A stretch of DNA of 64,000 bases. Source: Legionella quateirensis. Its GTDB lineage: Bacteria > Pseudomonadota > Gammaproteobacteria > Legionellales > Legionellaceae. The translations under genes and the position numbers were made by a program. The stretch's first letter is position 1. Each line of letters starts with the position of its first letter. Positions 48,765-59,186 of this stretch are shown piece by piece. Location of the stretch: assembly GCF_001467955.1 (NCBI RefSeq), contig NZ_LNYR01000022.1, positions 33,293 to 97,292 of the forward strand. The letters are read 5' to 3'. A model generated the notes under the pieces. That model made no database searches, was not told where the DNA came from, and saw only the letters and a list, made by a program, of their open reading frames with translations.

Positions 48765-49883
48765 ATGTACACAAAACGCATTATAATTGGTACTGTATTC
48801 TTAATGGGGCTTTTCTTAGCGGCCTGCAAGGACAATAAATCAGTCCAGAATGCTCCTCGTCCTGTCCCCGTAGTTAAACTTACCTTAACTAAAATTCCAC
48901 TTAAACGAACTTATATTGGTATCACCCAATCCATAGCTGAAGTGGGCATTCGCGCACGAGTTGAGGGTTTTCTTATTCAGAAGAATTTTATTGAAGGGAA
49001 GCCGGTTAAAAAAGATCAATTAATTTATGTTATTGATCCCAAGCCTTTTCAGGCTCAATTGGATCTTGCTAAAGGCCAGCTCGCTAAAAGCATTGCCAAT
49101 ATGGAATACCAAAAGGTTCAATACCTCCGATTAAAAGAGCTGGTTAAAAAAGGGGATGTTTCGAAAACTCAATTTGATGAAACAGCGGCGCAATATGGTG
49201 AAGCTCAGGCTGAAGTTTTGGTTCAGAAAGCGAATGTTGAAACAGCTGAAATCAACTTAGGCTATTGTTCCATGCTTGCTCCCTTCGATGGAATAATTGG
49301 GAAAAAATACGTGGATGTTGGAAATCTGGTGGGTGCAGGTGAGAACACCTTATTGGCCAATATTGTTCAATTAAATCCCATCTATGTATTATTCAGCCCA
49401 AGCATTGAAGACTATGGAACTTTTCTCAAATATCGAAATAACATGCCTTTTCATGTTGAGGCGGTTTTACCTTATGATAATAAATTAGTATTCAAGGGTA
49501 AGGTTGATTTGGTAAATAATCAGGCGGATACGCCAACCTCTACTATTTTGATGAGGGCGATTGTCGACAATCCAGACCAATTATTGTTACCAGGGATCTA
49601 TGTGAATATTACTCTTGAACTGACTAAAGAGGAACCATCTATATTAATTCCTGCCTCTGCTGTAACTGAATCACAAGGTCAAAGAACAGTTTATTTAGTC
49701 AATGCAAAAAATCAGGTTGAAGTCAGTAAAATACAAACATCAGGAATGTACAAACAACACTATATTGTGACCTCGGGAGTTAAGGAAGGGGATTTGTTAA
49801 TCATTAATGGGATACAAAAAATCATACCTGATGAAACAGTAATACCTCAAATGCAAGAAAATCAAGGTCAAAAAAATGGTTAG
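48765..49883 (+). CDS. RND efflux periplasmic adaptor (membrane fusion lipoprotein)
   Basis: A 372 aa adaptor with a lipoprotein signal peptide and lipobox LAAC (Cys21). The lipoyl half-motif [20 protein letters not shown], the helical hairpin (about 95-160) and the matching second half ([20 protein letters not shown]) are in order. The beta-barrel and membrane-proximal domains follow ([29 protein letters not shown]). It would link the inner-membrane pump to an outer-membrane channel. Stop overlaps the pump start by 8 bp. Confidence 0.94.
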   Translation: MYTKRIIIGTVFLMGLFLAACKDNKSVQNAPRPVPVVKLTLTKIPLKRTYIGITQSIAEVGIRARVEGFLIQKNFIEGKPVKKDQLIYVIDPKPFQAQLDLAKGQLAKSIANMEYQKVQYLRLKELVKKGDVSKTQFDETAAQYGEAQAEVLVQKANVETAEINLGYCSMLAPFDGIIGKKYVDVGNLVGAGENTLLANIVQLNPIYVLFSPSIEDYGTFLKYRNNMPFHVEAVLPYDNKLVFKGKVDLVNNQADTPTSTILMRAIVDNPDQLLLPGIYVNITLELTKEEPSILIPASAVTESQGQRTVYLVNAKNQVEVSKIQTSGMYKQHYIVTSGVKEGDLLIINGIQKIIPDETVIPQMQENQGQKNG

Positions 49884-52800
49884 ATTTTTTATATATAGAC
49901 CTATTTTTGCCATGGTGATAGCTATAATGATGGTATTGGTAGGTGGAATTTGTATCTTTATTCTGCCTGTAGCACAATATCCGTCAATAGTTCCACCAGA
50001 AGTACAGGTTTCTTCTCAATATATTGGAGCAAGTTCTCAAGTCGTATCCGATACTGTTACAACTCCTCTTGAACGAAATATTAATGGGGTTGAGGGCATG
50101 ATTTATATGTCTTCTAACAGTACTAATAATGGAAATTCGATTATCAGTATTACTTTCGATGTGGGTTATGATGTAGATATTGGTGCGGTCGACGTGCTTA
50201 ATAATTCAAATACTGCCAATCCCTTGCTTCCACCTGATGTGATTCAGGCAGGTATATCCATTCAAAAAGTTTCCAGTGATATGGTTTTGGTTGTTAATTT
50301 AATATCTCCTGACGGTACACTGGATGATGTGTTCCTTGGTAACTATGCGGATATTCATCTGACTCCAGCGATTGAGCGAATACCTGGAGTCGGTAACGTA
50401 AATAACTTTGGTCTATTGCAATATTCAATCCGTATTTGGCTAAATCCTGACAAACTTGTGAGTATGGGAATTTCTCCTATAGAAGTTATCAATGCGGTTA
50501 AAGAGCAGAATCAGCAAGCGGCAGTCGGGGTTATAGGTCAACCACCGGTTCCTCAAACCATTCCTTTTCAGTATCAAATAACTACCTTGGGTCAACTGAG
50601 TGACACGCAGCAATTCGAGGACATTATTGTTAAAACCAAAGAAAATGGACAGATAGTCCGAGTTAAAGATCTGGGGCGTGTTGAAATGGGTGCTGAAACC
50701 TACATCACTACCTCTCAACTTAATGGAAAGCCTAATGCCAGTATAGGTGTTTATCAATTACCAGGGGCTAATGCGCTGCAGCTGGCGGATGGTATTAGAA
50801 AACTCATGGATAAAATGAAAAAGGAATTTCCGGAAGGAATGGATTACACCATAGTCTATGATACAACCAAATTCGTTAAAGAGTCTTTAAAGGAAGTAGT
50901 GCTTACCCTGTTTGAAGCAATTGGTTTGGTCTTTATTGTGGTTTTTCTCTTTTTGCAAAACTGGAGAACCACACTGATTCCTTGTATTGCAATTCCAGTG
51001 TCTTTAATTGGAACATTTGCATTGTTTAGTATTTTTGGTTTTTCCATTAATACTCTAAGTCTTTTGGGTTTAGTTCTTGCGATAGGATTAGTGGTTGACG
51101 ATGCGATAGTCGTTGTCGAGAACGTTGAGAAAAAATTGGAAGAGCATGTCTCTGACATTAAAGAAGCCACTTTGTTAGCAACTAAAGAAGTGCAGGGGCC
51201 TATTATTGCAACGACTTTAATCTTGTTGGCGGTGTTTGTTCCTGTTGCGTTTATACCTGGAATGACCGGTAGTTTGTACAATCAATTTGCTTTGGCAATT
51301 GCATTTTCAGTGGCACTTTCCGGGATTAACTCCTTAACGTTAAGTCCTGCTCTTTGTGGGGTGTTACTTAAAAAGAAAGTGGAAAATAATTTTTTTGTGT
51401 TTCGTTGGTTTGAGCGAGGATATCAAACAACCTTAAACAAATATAAAGCGATGGTAGAGTTGTGTCTGAATCATAAAAAAATAGTTTTAATTATTTTTGC
51501 CTTGTTAGGTGTCGCTACAGCATTTGTTTTCAAATCATTGCCCACCGGATTTTTACCTGAAGAAGATCAGGGTTATTTTATTACTGTTGTTAAAGGGCCT
51601 GATGCTTCATCCCTATATAGAACTGAGGAAACAGTCAAAAAAGCGCTGAAAATACTGTCCTCAACTGATGGAGTTGCTAATGTTATCAGTATCAATGGAT
51701 TCAACATTATTGATTCAATAAATCAACCCGATACAGCCGTAATGTTTGTGATATTAAAACCTTGGTCGGAACGTACAACACCTGAATTAAGTGCTGCAGG
51801 CATAATGAAGAAAGTACAAGCTCAGTTTAACACTATAAATGATGCCAGGATTGGTGTATTAAACGCTCCAACTATTCCTGGCCTGGGATCTGTTGGTGGA
51901 TTTCAGCTTGAAATTGAGGATGTGAATAATCAGGGAGTAAATCAATTAGCGGCGGTTGTTAATCAATTTGTAGAAGATGCAAATAAGGATCCTGCGATTC
52001 AGGGGTTATTTTCTGATTTGTCTGTTCAGGTACCTCAGTTATTTTTGAATATAGATCGAACAAAAGCCAAGGCTTTAAATGTATCAATTAACGAATTGCT
52101 GGCTACTTTACAAACCTATTTGGGTTCGTTTTATATTAACAACTTCACCAAATATGGACAAACATATCGGGTAATGGTTCAGGCTGAGGGCAATGCAAGG
52201 GCGGAAGTGACTGATATCAGCAAGCTATATGTTAAAAGCGATACTGGAGCTATGGTACCTTTAAGCAGTTTATTAAAAGTTGAATATACTAATGGCGCAT
52301 ATAACATTCCTCATTACAATTTATATACTGCAGCGAACCTGAATGGTGCTCCGAAACAGGGTTATAGTTCAGGTCAAGCCTTAACTGCTATTGAAAATTT
52401 AGTAGCAAAAAAATTACCTAAAGGTTATGAAATGGAGTGGACCGGTATTACCTACCAGCAATTAAAAGCCGGTAATATGGCTTCATTAATTTTTATGCTG
52501 TGTCTGGTTTTCGTATTCTTGTTTCTTTCTGCTTTATATGAAAGTTGGTCTATGCCGTTTATGATTTTATTGGTTGTTCCTTTAGCGCTTTTAGGAGCTG
52601 GTCTTGCGCTCTTGTTACGAAATCTGGATTTGGATGTATACGCGCAAATAGGATTGATTTTGTTAATTGGCCTGGCAGCTAAAAATGCTATTTTGATTGT
52701 GGAATTCGCCAAGGAAAAACGACATACTGGTGCATCCATTATTGATTCCGCAAGGGAAGCTGCGGCGTTACGTTTAAGGCCCATTTTAATGACCGCCTTC

Positions 52801-53007
52801 GCGTTCATTTTCGGTGTACTACCCTTGGCAACGGCTACTGGAGCAGGAGCCGCCAGCCGCCACTCAATTGGCACTACAGTCTTGGGCGGCATGCTGGTAG
52901 CTACTGTATTGAGTCTTTTAGTCGTTCCTGTTTTTTATGTGGTCATTGAAACGCTACGAGAACGTAAAAAAACAGATATCAGTAAAAGTGGTGAATTTGG
53001 GGATTAA
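49876..53007 (+). CDS. RND multidrug efflux pump, HAE1 family (AcrB/MexF-like)
   Basis: A 1043 aa inner-membrane pump driven by the proton gradient. Motifs of the HAE1 family are seen: [20 protein letters not shown] at the start, [20 protein letters not shown], the helix-4 proton relay [15 protein letters not shown] with the Asp pair, [11 protein letters not shown], and near the end [20 protein letters not shown] and [20 protein letters not shown]. Length agrees with AcrB (1049). No TolC-type gene follows, so it must share a channel encoded elsewhere. Substrates unknown. Confidence 0.96.
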   Translation: MVRFFIYRPIFAMVIAIMMVLVGGICIFILPVAQYPSIVPPEVQVSSQYIGASSQVVSDTVTTPLERNINGVEGMIYMSSNSTNNGNSIISITFDVGYDVDIGAVDVLNNSNTANPLLPPDVIQAGISIQKVSSDMVLVVNLISPDGTLDDVFLGNYADIHLTPAIERIPGVGNVNNFGLLQYSIRIWLNPDKLVSMGISPIEVINAVKEQNQQAAVGVIGQPPVPQTIPFQYQITTLGQLSDTQQFEDIIVKTKENGQIVRVKDLGRVEMGAETYITTSQLNGKPNASIGVYQLPGANALQLADGIRKLMDKMKKEFPEGMDYTIVYDTTKFVKESLKEVVLTLFEAIGLVFIVVFLFLQNWRTTLIPCIAIPVSLIGTFALFSIFGFSINTLSLLGLVLAIGLVVDDAIVVVENVEKKLEEHVSDIKEATLLATKEVQGPIIATTLILLAVFVPVAFIPGMTGSLYNQFALAIAFSVALSGINSLTLSPALCGVLLKKKVENNFFVFRWFERGYQTTLNKYKAMVELCLNHKKIVLIIFALLGVATAFVFKSLPTGFLPEEDQGYFITVVKGPDASSLYRTEETVKKALKILSSTDGVANVISINGFNIIDSINQPDTAVMFVILKPWSERTTPELSAAGIMKKVQAQFNTINDARIGVLNAPTIPGLGSVGGFQLEIEDVNNQGVNQLAAVVNQFVEDANKDPAIQGLFSDLSVQVPQLFLNIDRTKAKALNVSINELLATLQTYLGSFYINNFTKYGQTYRVMVQAEGNARAEVTDISKLYVKSDTGAMVPLSSLLKVEYTNGAYNIPHYNLYTAANLNGAPKQGYSSGQALTAIENLVAKKLPKGYEMEWTGITYQQLKAGNMASLIFMLCLVFVFLFLSALYESWSMPFMILLVVPLALLGAGLALLLRNLDLDVYAQIGLILLIGLAAKNAILIVEFAKEKRHTGASIIDSAREAAALRLRPILMTAFAFIFGVLPLATATGAGAASRHSIGTTVLGGMLVATVLSLLVVPVFYVVIETLRERKKTDISKSGEFGD

Positions 53008-53166
53008 TTGAAACTCAAATCACCAAACGTCTGATCTTACATTATCCATTGGTTCAATAGTCTAAATGTCCCGCCGTATTCTGAAATTTCGTTATCATGC
53101 AATTCACGTATCAAGACAATACTGCTCATTTATGATAAGTTTGTTTTTTTTTGATAGGAAAGAATC

Positions 53167-53502
53167 ATGTTAGCGACTTATGAAGATTTTGAAAAAATTG
53201 AATTACGATCTGGCACTGTTGTAAAGGTTGAAGAGTTTCTACGTGCAAAAAAACCTGCTTATAAGGTATGGGTAGATTTCGGTAAAGACATAGGTGTTTT
53301 ACAAACTTCTGCACAAGTTACGGTGCATTATACTCCCGAAACTTTATTAGGCCGCTCTGTTGTAGGCTGTGTTAATTTAGGTGAAAAAAATATAGCTGGA
53401 TTCATATCTCAATTTTTATTGGTTGGTTTTTCTGATGAACATGGGGCTATTTGCTTAATTACGACTGATCCCAAAGTACCGAATGGGCAAAAGCTTCATT
53501 AA
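53167..53502 (+). CDS. csaA: tRNA-binding export chaperone CsaA
   Basis: A 111 aa OB-fold protein of the EMAP/tRNA-binding group. Diagnostic blocks: DFEKIELRSGTVVKVEEF at the start, KKPAYKVWVDFGKDIGVLQT, RSVVGCVNLGEKNIAGFISQ and a C-terminal PKVPNGQKLH. These match CsaA of Bacillus and proteobacteria, a homodimer thought to act as a chaperone in secretion. AGGAAAG precedes ATG 53167. It stands alone between the efflux operon and a repeat. Confidence 0.95.
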   Translation: MLATYEDFEKIELRSGTVVKVEEFLRAKKPAYKVWVDFGKDIGVLQTSAQVTVHYTPETLLGRSVVGCVNLGEKNIAGFISQFLLVGFSDEHGAICLITTDPKVPNGQKLH

Positions 53503-53579
53503 TTAGTAGTTTACCTTGTTTTTGAGTGAAGACAGGATGATCGTGTTATGGGAATTCCATAATGCGATCCGAGCTAAGC

Positions 53580-53802
53580 CCTGAGTCATCCCCTTATTGT
53601 TCTAACGAGGATAATTATCTACTAGTCAAAATTAATAAATGTCCGTCTTTGCGAGCAAAGCGAAGCAATCCAGAACACATATCCAATAAAGCTTCTTAGT
53701 AGATTGCTTTGCATAGCTCTCACAGGCGGGGTTTTTTTATGACCATTATGTTTATAAAAAATACATGCCCTGTGTTTTAAATTATGAGGGGAATAATCAG
53801 AG
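53580..53802. repeat. Palindromic repeat, family C, copy 2 (diverged)
   Basis: Contains GTCCGTCTTTGCGAGCAAAG at 53641, as in copy 1 at 35068-35283, and the GATAATTATC segment near 53609-53622 that copy 1 has on its other side. The outer parts pair CTGAGTCATCCCC with GGGGAATAATCAG. It fills most of the 382 bp gap between csaA and the next gene. A small hairpin TTATGG/CCATAA at about 53544-53560 lies before it. Confidence 0.7.
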
Positions 53803-53884
53803 TTAAGCCTGCACTGCTGAGCTACATGAAACCATGTTCATTCAGGACGTTTCTGAAGATCATGGCTTCATGAGTTAACCTGGC

Positions 53885-55603
53885 TTAAATTGTACAGTCC
53901 ATGCTTTGATTTGGCTCTTGACTGAAGTCTATATGCTTCAGAGTATCTGCAAGTGTTTCTCTCAAATCATTTACTGCCTGGACAACATCATCTACCGCAG
54001 TTCTGGGTTTTTTGAAAAACTGAGGGGATGTACCTAAGCTGAACATATAGATTCCCCAGTTTGCAATCGATTTTAATATATCAACAATGACAGTTATTCC
54101 AGATTGATTACCCTCGAGTTGTTTCACCGCGTTTTTGCCTGCAGCACAGCACTCATTAAAGAATGCATTAAAATCTTTGGCATTTATCTGTTCAATTTGC
54201 TTGCCAATTAATGGTTCATTTTCTAGATAAAAATGAGTTTCTTTTGCTTTTTGAATTGCAGTATAAAACTCTACTACGGCCAGATTAACTTTATGATCTT
54301 TGTTTGGATCCAATCTGTTGATTATTTCTTCTATAGTTGAAAAAGTAGGGATGCCAAATCCTAAAGTTTCAAGTTGAGTTTTTCGTTGTGGCATTCCATC
54401 CAGAACGTTTTTAACCTGAACATTGATCAATTGGTATAGTTGTTGCGTACTCTTGGAAGATGGATTTAAATTAAGTTGCGTTAACTGGTCATAGAGTTGA
54501 GTACATAATTGATCTCGAGTTTGAGATTCTAACTCATCCTGTCCGGGGCATTTTGAGTAAACGACATCAATAATAATTTGATGCAGGAAATCTGGACTTG
54601 AAATTAATGCATCAAGTTTATCAGGGGATTGCTCCATGGCAACTTCAATGTATCCCTTAGCTTCAGGAAATGCTTTGCTTAATAAAAACAGTTTACAGAG
54701 TTTTTCTGTATGTTGAATGCTGTTTATATCAGACTGTTGGGATGCTTTTGAAAAGAACTCTTCTACTTGAAATATATAAACTTTATGTTTACCAAGCTGC
54801 ATTTCACTCAGAGCTTTTAATTCATTATCTTGTTTGAAAAGTTTATCGATGTTCTCAAGTAACTCTTTATCAAGCGCGCTACTGGCTGCCAAATCATGTA
54901 ATTTTGCTTTTAAGATTTTACTGTTCAGTTCTGTCGTGCGATGTGCTAATAATGCTGAGACCATTTGTGATTGTTCTTCCTGACTCAAAACACGTTTAAA
55001 GGGTTGAGAATCGGAATGTGTACGCATATAGTTAATAAATAAGGAAATCAGGTGATTAAGATCTGTATGTCCTAAGTCTCGCATGCTTGTTGACAGTTTA
55101 AACAGTTCATTCGCAATCGGATCTTCATCCGATAAACCATTCTCTGCCAAATGGATTTTCAAATTGGTCACGATGGCATTGACAAAGTTCTTGATTGACT
55201 TGGGCAAATTAGCCATCGAATTGTTTAATTGTTCTAACTCATTTAATCGATGGTGATAAGTACTGGACCATAAATTGGGGTGGTGTTTCATCTTTTCATG
55301 CATCGATACAACCACTTCTTTTTTCATGGTAAATGGTTTAATTAAGGTGACAAAACGATCCAGTTCCTGGATAACTAATGCTTTTTTACTTAAGGTATCA
55401 AAGTCAGGGCACTGACCAGACTTACTCGCTTGTATTATGGTATTAAAGTCCTTTACATTCTTTATCCAGTGCAGTTCTTCTTTATAATCATCTCTAATCT
55501 CTTGATACACATGTTCTGGATCAATGTCTTCCAAACGACTTACAATAAAACTCATTTTTCCAACAACTTGACTGTGGTATAACTCTTTTGGGAGGTTATG
55601 CAT
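53885..55603 (-). CDS. Uncharacterised helical protein, 572 aa, candidate effector
   Basis: ATG 55603 (MHNLPKELYHSQVVGK) is preceded by ATAGGTG and is preferred over an in-frame start 16 codons earlier. The protein is strongly helical and charged with no signal peptide. Residues ~500-520 have a mildly hydrophobic stretch (GITVIVDILKSIANWGIYMF). It ends in an acidic-polar tail (DFSQEPNQSMDCTI). I recognise no family. Large helical orphan proteins with polar tails are common among Legionella effector candidates; nothing here proves export. Confidence 0.75.
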   Translation of the reverse strand: MHNLPKELYHSQVVGKMSFIVSRLEDIDPEHVYQEIRDDYKEELHWIKNVKDFNTIIQASKSGQCPDFDTLSKKALVIQELDRFVTLIKPFTMKKEVVVSMHEKMKHHPNLWSSTYHHRLNELEQLNNSMANLPKSIKNFVNAIVTNLKIHLAENGLSDEDPIANELFKLSTSMRDLGHTDLNHLISLFINYMRTHSDSQPFKRVLSQEEQSQMVSALLAHRTTELNSKILKAKLHDLAASSALDKELLENIDKLFKQDNELKALSEMQLGKHKVYIFQVEEFFSKASQQSDINSIQHTEKLCKLFLLSKAFPEAKGYIEVAMEQSPDKLDALISSPDFLHQIIIDVVYSKCPGQDELESQTRDQLCTQLYDQLTQLNLNPSSKSTQQLYQLINVQVKNVLDGMPQRKTQLETLGFGIPTFSTIEEIINRLDPNKDHKVNLAVVEFYTAIQKAKETHFYLENEPLIGKQIEQINAKDFNAFFNECCAAGKNAVKQLEGNQSGITVIVDILKSIANWGIYMFSLGTSPQFFKKPRTAVDDVVQAVNDLRETLADTLKHIDFSQEPNQSMDCTI

Positions 55604-55941
55604 AAAACACCTATATACTATTAAAGAATAAAATTGGTCAAATAATAGCAAATATGAAGAAATATTGCAATATTGCGTTAGGTTTGTTTCTTTATTGTTT
55701 CATAATCGTTAACTTTCCATGTATGTTTTTGGGCATTTTGATTATTTATTGACCATTTGGTTTGGGTTAAGAAAAGGAACAGTCAGCTTTGTAACTTATT
55801 GATTTTTATTGATGTATTTTTAGAGAAGTCACTTGGCTGAATGCCAAGTGAGGAAGTGTCATCATTGTCGCTATGAAAAAGAAAATAAACAGGTATCTCA
55901 GCGAAATAGTAAATTAAATGCATATTTATTTACTTAATATT
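55604..55941. other. AT-rich intergenic region with one hairpin
   Basis: Only CACTTGGC-TGAAT-GCCAAGTG (55830-55850) stands out. It lies downstream of the minus-strand permease and could be its terminator, but there is no T-run after it. No gene seen. Confidence 0.5.
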
Positions 55942-57417
55942 CTAAAGTGGAGGAAACAAATCCTGAAACTTAATACGGCTTTTTACATGTAAGGCTTTGC
56001 GTCTGTCTTTAGATAAATCGAATAACTTATAGATGATAATGGGGAATACAAAGCTTACTACACCGATTCCAAAAGCCAGTTTATACATTGGATCTTTATT
56101 TAGAACCAGGAAGAATAAAGCAAATAACATCAAAATAATGGCTACTATTCCAGTGTAAGGAGAGTAGGGCGTCACGTAACGCAAATCTTTGATGGTATAA
56201 CCCGCTTGATATAGCCGATTTCTAAAACTGATTTGAGAAAGACATAATGAAATCCAGGCTAAAGTACCAGTAAAACCAGATACCAGGAGTAAAGCTATAT
56301 AAAGTTTGGTTTGACCAAAAAAGTACCCAACACCCAATAATGTCCATACCCCGGTCAGGGTAGCAATTACCGCATTTTGCGGGATAGCGTTACGGTTAAA
56401 TTTAGCAAAAGCATGGGGCGCCATTCCATCTCTGGCAAGCGCATTGAGCGATCGCACCGTACCATAGAATCCCGAGTTTGCGCAGGAAAGAGTAGCCGAA
56501 AGAGTAACAAAACTGGTAACCGCTCCAGCCCAATTTAAACCATAAAAATTAAGTGCATCAGCAAATACGGAGTTTGATAAACCGGCTTTTTGCCATGGAA
56601 AGATCAACACCAGACAAAACACGGGTATGATGTAAATGAACAAGATTCGTAACGTAACATTCCGTATGGCATGCGGGATCATTCGGGCTGGATTCTCGGA
56701 TTCCCCTGCGGCAAGGCCAATAATTTCCGAACCTTGATAGTTAACCAGTAGTAGAACCATGGCCGTCAGTAGGGACATGGTGCCGTTAGGAAGCAGACCA
56801 CCATCACCTAACATATATTTAAAACCAATGATTCCAGGTGGTTCAGTACCATGGATCAGGCCAAAGAAAATGAGCAACGCTAATACCACAAATGCCATCA
56901 ATGCAATAATTTTGATTAGTGCGAGCCAGAATTCAATTTCACCAAAAGTATCTACTTTTGCCAGATTGATGTATGTAATCAGTAAACCAAAGCAAATCGC
57001 CCAGACATATCCATTTATTCCGGTAAACATTTCCATAATGATACCGCCAGCGACGCATTCAGCGGGAATATAGGCTACCCAGCTTATCCAGTAAGACCAG
57101 CCAACCCCACAGGCGACAGAAGGAGATACAAAATCGGATGTGTAGGTAACAAATGATCCTGAAATAGGGATAGCTACAGCCAGTTCACCCATACATAACA
57201 TAGTTAAATAGATGATTAAGCCACCCAGCATGTAAGCAATGAACACAGCAGGGCCAACGAGGTTAATGACCTCTCCAGTTCCTAGAAAATAACAGGATCC
57301 AACGATACCACCTAAAGCAATCAGCTGAACATGGCGGTCTTTTAAGCCACGGCGGTAGCCACTATCTTTAATGGGTTTAGCTAAGGTTGGATTTTTCACG
57401 GGCTGTTTATTTCTCAC
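55942..57417 (-). CDS. Amino-acid permease, AAT family (APC superfamily)
   Basis: A 491 aa inner-membrane transporter with 12 predicted helices. The N-terminal GLKDRHVQLIALGGIVGSCY and FLGTGEVINLVGPAVFIAYM match the AAT family opening (L..RH...IAIGG.IG.G.F..SG). MGELAVAIPISGSFVTYTSD and NYQGSEIIGLAAGESENPAR are further family blocks. The usual GTGLF is here GSCYFLGTG, a small variation near the substrate site. Probably imports a cationic, aromatic or small amino acid. It is the second amino-acid permease of the window. Confidence 0.93.
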   Translation of the reverse strand: MRNKQPVKNPTLAKPIKDSGYRRGLKDRHVQLIALGGIVGSCYFLGTGEVINLVGPAVFIAYMLGGLIIYLTMLCMGELAVAIPISGSFVTYTSDFVSPSVACGVGWSYWISWVAYIPAECVAGGIIMEMFTGINGYVWAICFGLLITYINLAKVDTFGEIEFWLALIKIIALMAFVVLALLIFFGLIHGTEPPGIIGFKYMLGDGGLLPNGTMSLLTAMVLLLVNYQGSEIIGLAAGESENPARMIPHAIRNVTLRILFIYIIPVFCLVLIFPWQKAGLSNSVFADALNFYGLNWAGAVTSFVTLSATLSCANSGFYGTVRSLNALARDGMAPHAFAKFNRNAIPQNAVIATLTGVWTLLGVGYFFGQTKLYIALLLVSGFTGTLAWISLCLSQISFRNRLYQAGYTIKDLRYVTPYSPYTGIVAIILMLFALFFLVLNKDPMYKLAFGIGVVSFVFPIIIYKLFDLSKDRRKALHVKSRIKFQDLFPPL

Positions 57418-57843
57418 ATGGTTATTAAAGGTATAAACTCTAATGTTATATTTAACTGAAAAATTTTAAAACTACTCTTACAATAAAAAATATAAAATAG
57501 TTTCTTTGTAATTGAATAATCAGTTAATTAATTTCATCAAGTTACTCAATTATCAATTCGGTATGAATTAAATTTTGGCGTTTATAGCATAATTTTTGAG
57601 CTTTTAAAAGAAAGTTTTTAGGTGAGTCTTTATGGATTGTTCTACCAGAGCGTCCCTGTCATTGACCTTGTTTCACGGTTATTTATAACTATATGATTAT
57701 AATAATAAAATTTATACTTTCAGGATTCAATATTATCAGCTGTTGAATTTTTAAAAAGATTCATTTTTTAAAGTGCATTTAAGTTTTGACCCTAAGAATT
57801 TACTGAGGTAGGATAATTTTATCTTAGGCTGTAAGGATAGATT
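57418..57843. other. AT-rich intergenic region between divergent genes
   Basis: No gene, repeat or strong hairpin seen. It must carry the divergent promoters of the AAT permease and the NTPDase. Confidence 0.5.
57786..57814 (+). promoter_or_regulatory. Candidate promoter of the NTPDase gene
   Basis: TTGACC (57786-57791) and TAGGAT (57809-57814) with a 17 bp spacer, 29 bp before ATG 57844. The -35 is near consensus and the -10 matches four of six. Confidence 0.45.
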
Positions 57844-58989
57844 ATGTACCGATTATGGACACTCGCCAGTATTTTTTTTGTTTTCACCTCTGTTACTTTT
57901 GCTGATAAATCTGATTGCCTGAATCATCATTGCCTTGCTGTAATTGATGCGGGAAGTTCAGGATCCCGATTGCATGTGTATGCCTATGATCTTGATGAAA
58001 CCAATACTCCAACAGGAATCAGGGAAATATGGAATAGGAAGGCTTTACCGGGATTATCGACTCTTGAACATGAACATCGATCAATTTCAGTCTATATGGA
58101 GAAACTATTTACTGACGCACCAACCGTCCAGATGCCCGTTTATTTTTACTCAACTGCAGGAATGAGGTTATTACCGAAGACTCATCATAAAAATGTGAAT
58201 CAACTGGTAGCTGACTGGTTTGATAAACAATACTACTGGCGTTTGGTTTCTGCACGAACCATCACCGGTAATGAAGAAGGGGTTTTTGCCTGGTTGGCAA
58301 CAAACTACCAATTAAAACTGTTTGATCAAACCGAAAAGCCCCTGGCTGGTGTAATGGATATTGGAGGCGCTTCCGTTCAAATTGTTATTCCTTTAAAAGA
58401 TGAACTAACTATCGATAAAAAAGATACAGTAGAATTTAATTTATATGGGAAAAAATACCGTTTATATACACACAGCTTTCTTGGGCTTGGCCAAAATGAA
58501 ATGGGGCATCAATTCTTTGATTTGAAATCATGCTTCCCCAATGACTACGAATTACCCAGCGGACGCCTTGCTGAAGGTGACGCTTACGCATGCAAAAATG
58601 AAATATCCATTTTAGTCAATGAAGTTCATTCGGTAAGAAAAACCATCAAATCAGTACTGGCTTTAAACCCGGTAGACAATTGGTACATCATTGGCGGGAT
58701 TTCCTTCATGCTCAACGATAAAATCTTCCCAACCACCAAACAACGTTTTACCAACCAGGATTTAATATTATTCGCAGATAAAAACATCTGCCACCAAAAA
58801 TGGTCCACCCTGGAAGAAATCCACCCCGATAACTTCATGCTCTACAACTACTGCATGCTACCATCCTACCTCTACGCATTAATAGTAAATGGCTACGGCC
58901 TCCCGGTCAGCCAAAGCATCAACTTTTTACCCCTGAATAAAAATGCCGACTGGACCATAGGAGTAGTATTGCAACATCACCAAAGTTAA
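57844..58989 (+). CDS. Secreted ecto-nucleoside triphosphate diphosphohydrolase (CD39 family)
   Basis: A 381 aa apyrase that hydrolyses NTPs and NDPs. Signal peptide to about residue 20 (FFVFTSVTFA). Apyrase conserved regions in order: ACR1 DAGSSGSR (35-42), ACR2 YFYSTAGMRLL, ACR3 TITGNEEGVFAW (Glu144/145, catalytic base region), ACR4 GVMDIGGASVQI, ACR5 NWYIIGGISF. Several cysteines in the mature part fit disulfides. Such enzymes are rare in bacteria and known from L. pneumophila (Lpg1905), where the enzyme is secreted and needed for full intracellular growth. AAGGA precedes the ATG. The last ~300 bp use many more C-ending codons than the rest of the gene. A tRNA promoter overlaps the 3' end. 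Confidence 0.95.
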   Translation: MYRLWTLASIFFVFTSVTFADKSDCLNHHCLAVIDAGSSGSRLHVYAYDLDETNTPTGIREIWNRKALPGLSTLEHEHRSISVYMEKLFTDAPTVQMPVYFYSTAGMRLLPKTHHKNVNQLVADWFDKQYYWRLVSARTITGNEEGVFAWLATNYQLKLFDQTEKPLAGVMDIGGASVQIVIPLKDELTIDKKDTVEFNLYGKKYRLYTHSFLGLGQNEMGHQFFDLKSCFPNDYELPSGRLAEGDAYACKNEISILVNEVHSVRKTIKSVLALNPVDNWYIIGGISFMLNDKIFPTTKQRFTNQDLILFADKNICHQKWSTLEEIHPDNFMLYNYCMLPSYLYALIVNGYGLPVSQSINFLPLNKNADWTIGVVLQHHQS

Positions 58990-58996
58990 GTATACT
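58969..58996 (+). promoter_or_regulatory. Promoter of the tRNA-Thr gene
   Basis: TTGCAA (58969-58974), 16 bp spacer, TATACT (58991-58996), placing the start close to the tRNA 5' end at 59005. The -35 lies inside the last codons of the NTPDase gene. Confidence 0.6.
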
Positions 58997-59004
58997 TTTT
59001 ATAT

Positions 59005-59077
59005 GCCGCTGTAGCTCAGTTGGTAGAGCAGTTGATTCGTAATCAAAAGGTCTGCGGTTCGATTCCGCGCAGCGGCA
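59005..59077 (+). tRNA. tRNA-Thr, anticodon CGT
   Basis: 73 bases fold as a cloverleaf. Acceptor GCCGCTG pairs with CAGCGGC, with discriminator A. The D arm is GCTC/GAGC, the anticodon loop TTCGTAA reads CGT (Thr, codon ACG), and the T arm is GCGGTTCGATTCCGC. The 3' CCA is not encoded. The first anticodon-stem pair is G-A, otherwise the stem is regular. tRNA-Thr genes are frequent integration sites. Confidence 0.95.
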
Positions 59078-59103
59078 TTGTAAAATCAATAGGTTACGTT
59101 TTT

Positions 59104-59148
59104 GTGTCGCGGTAGTGTCGCATTCGGGGTACACTTTGGGGTACACTT
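59104..59148. repeat. Short direct repeats beside the tRNA gene
   Basis: GGGGTACACTT occurs twice in tandem (59126-59136 and 59138-59148), after two copies of GTGTCG (59104 and 59115). Such motifs 25-70 bp past a tRNA 3' end are like the arm or leader sequences left of tyrosine-integrase islands. No integrase gene is present here, so this may be a relic attachment region. Confidence 0.4.
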
Positions 59149-59186
59149 ATATTAAATCGTCTTCAATACTTAGGTAATAGATATAA

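Noticed and set aside
50856..52892. Long antisense frames (141 and 146 codons) inside the RND pump
   Set aside because: Shadows of the pump's codon pattern; Lys/Thr/Ile-rich low-complexity translations without family features.
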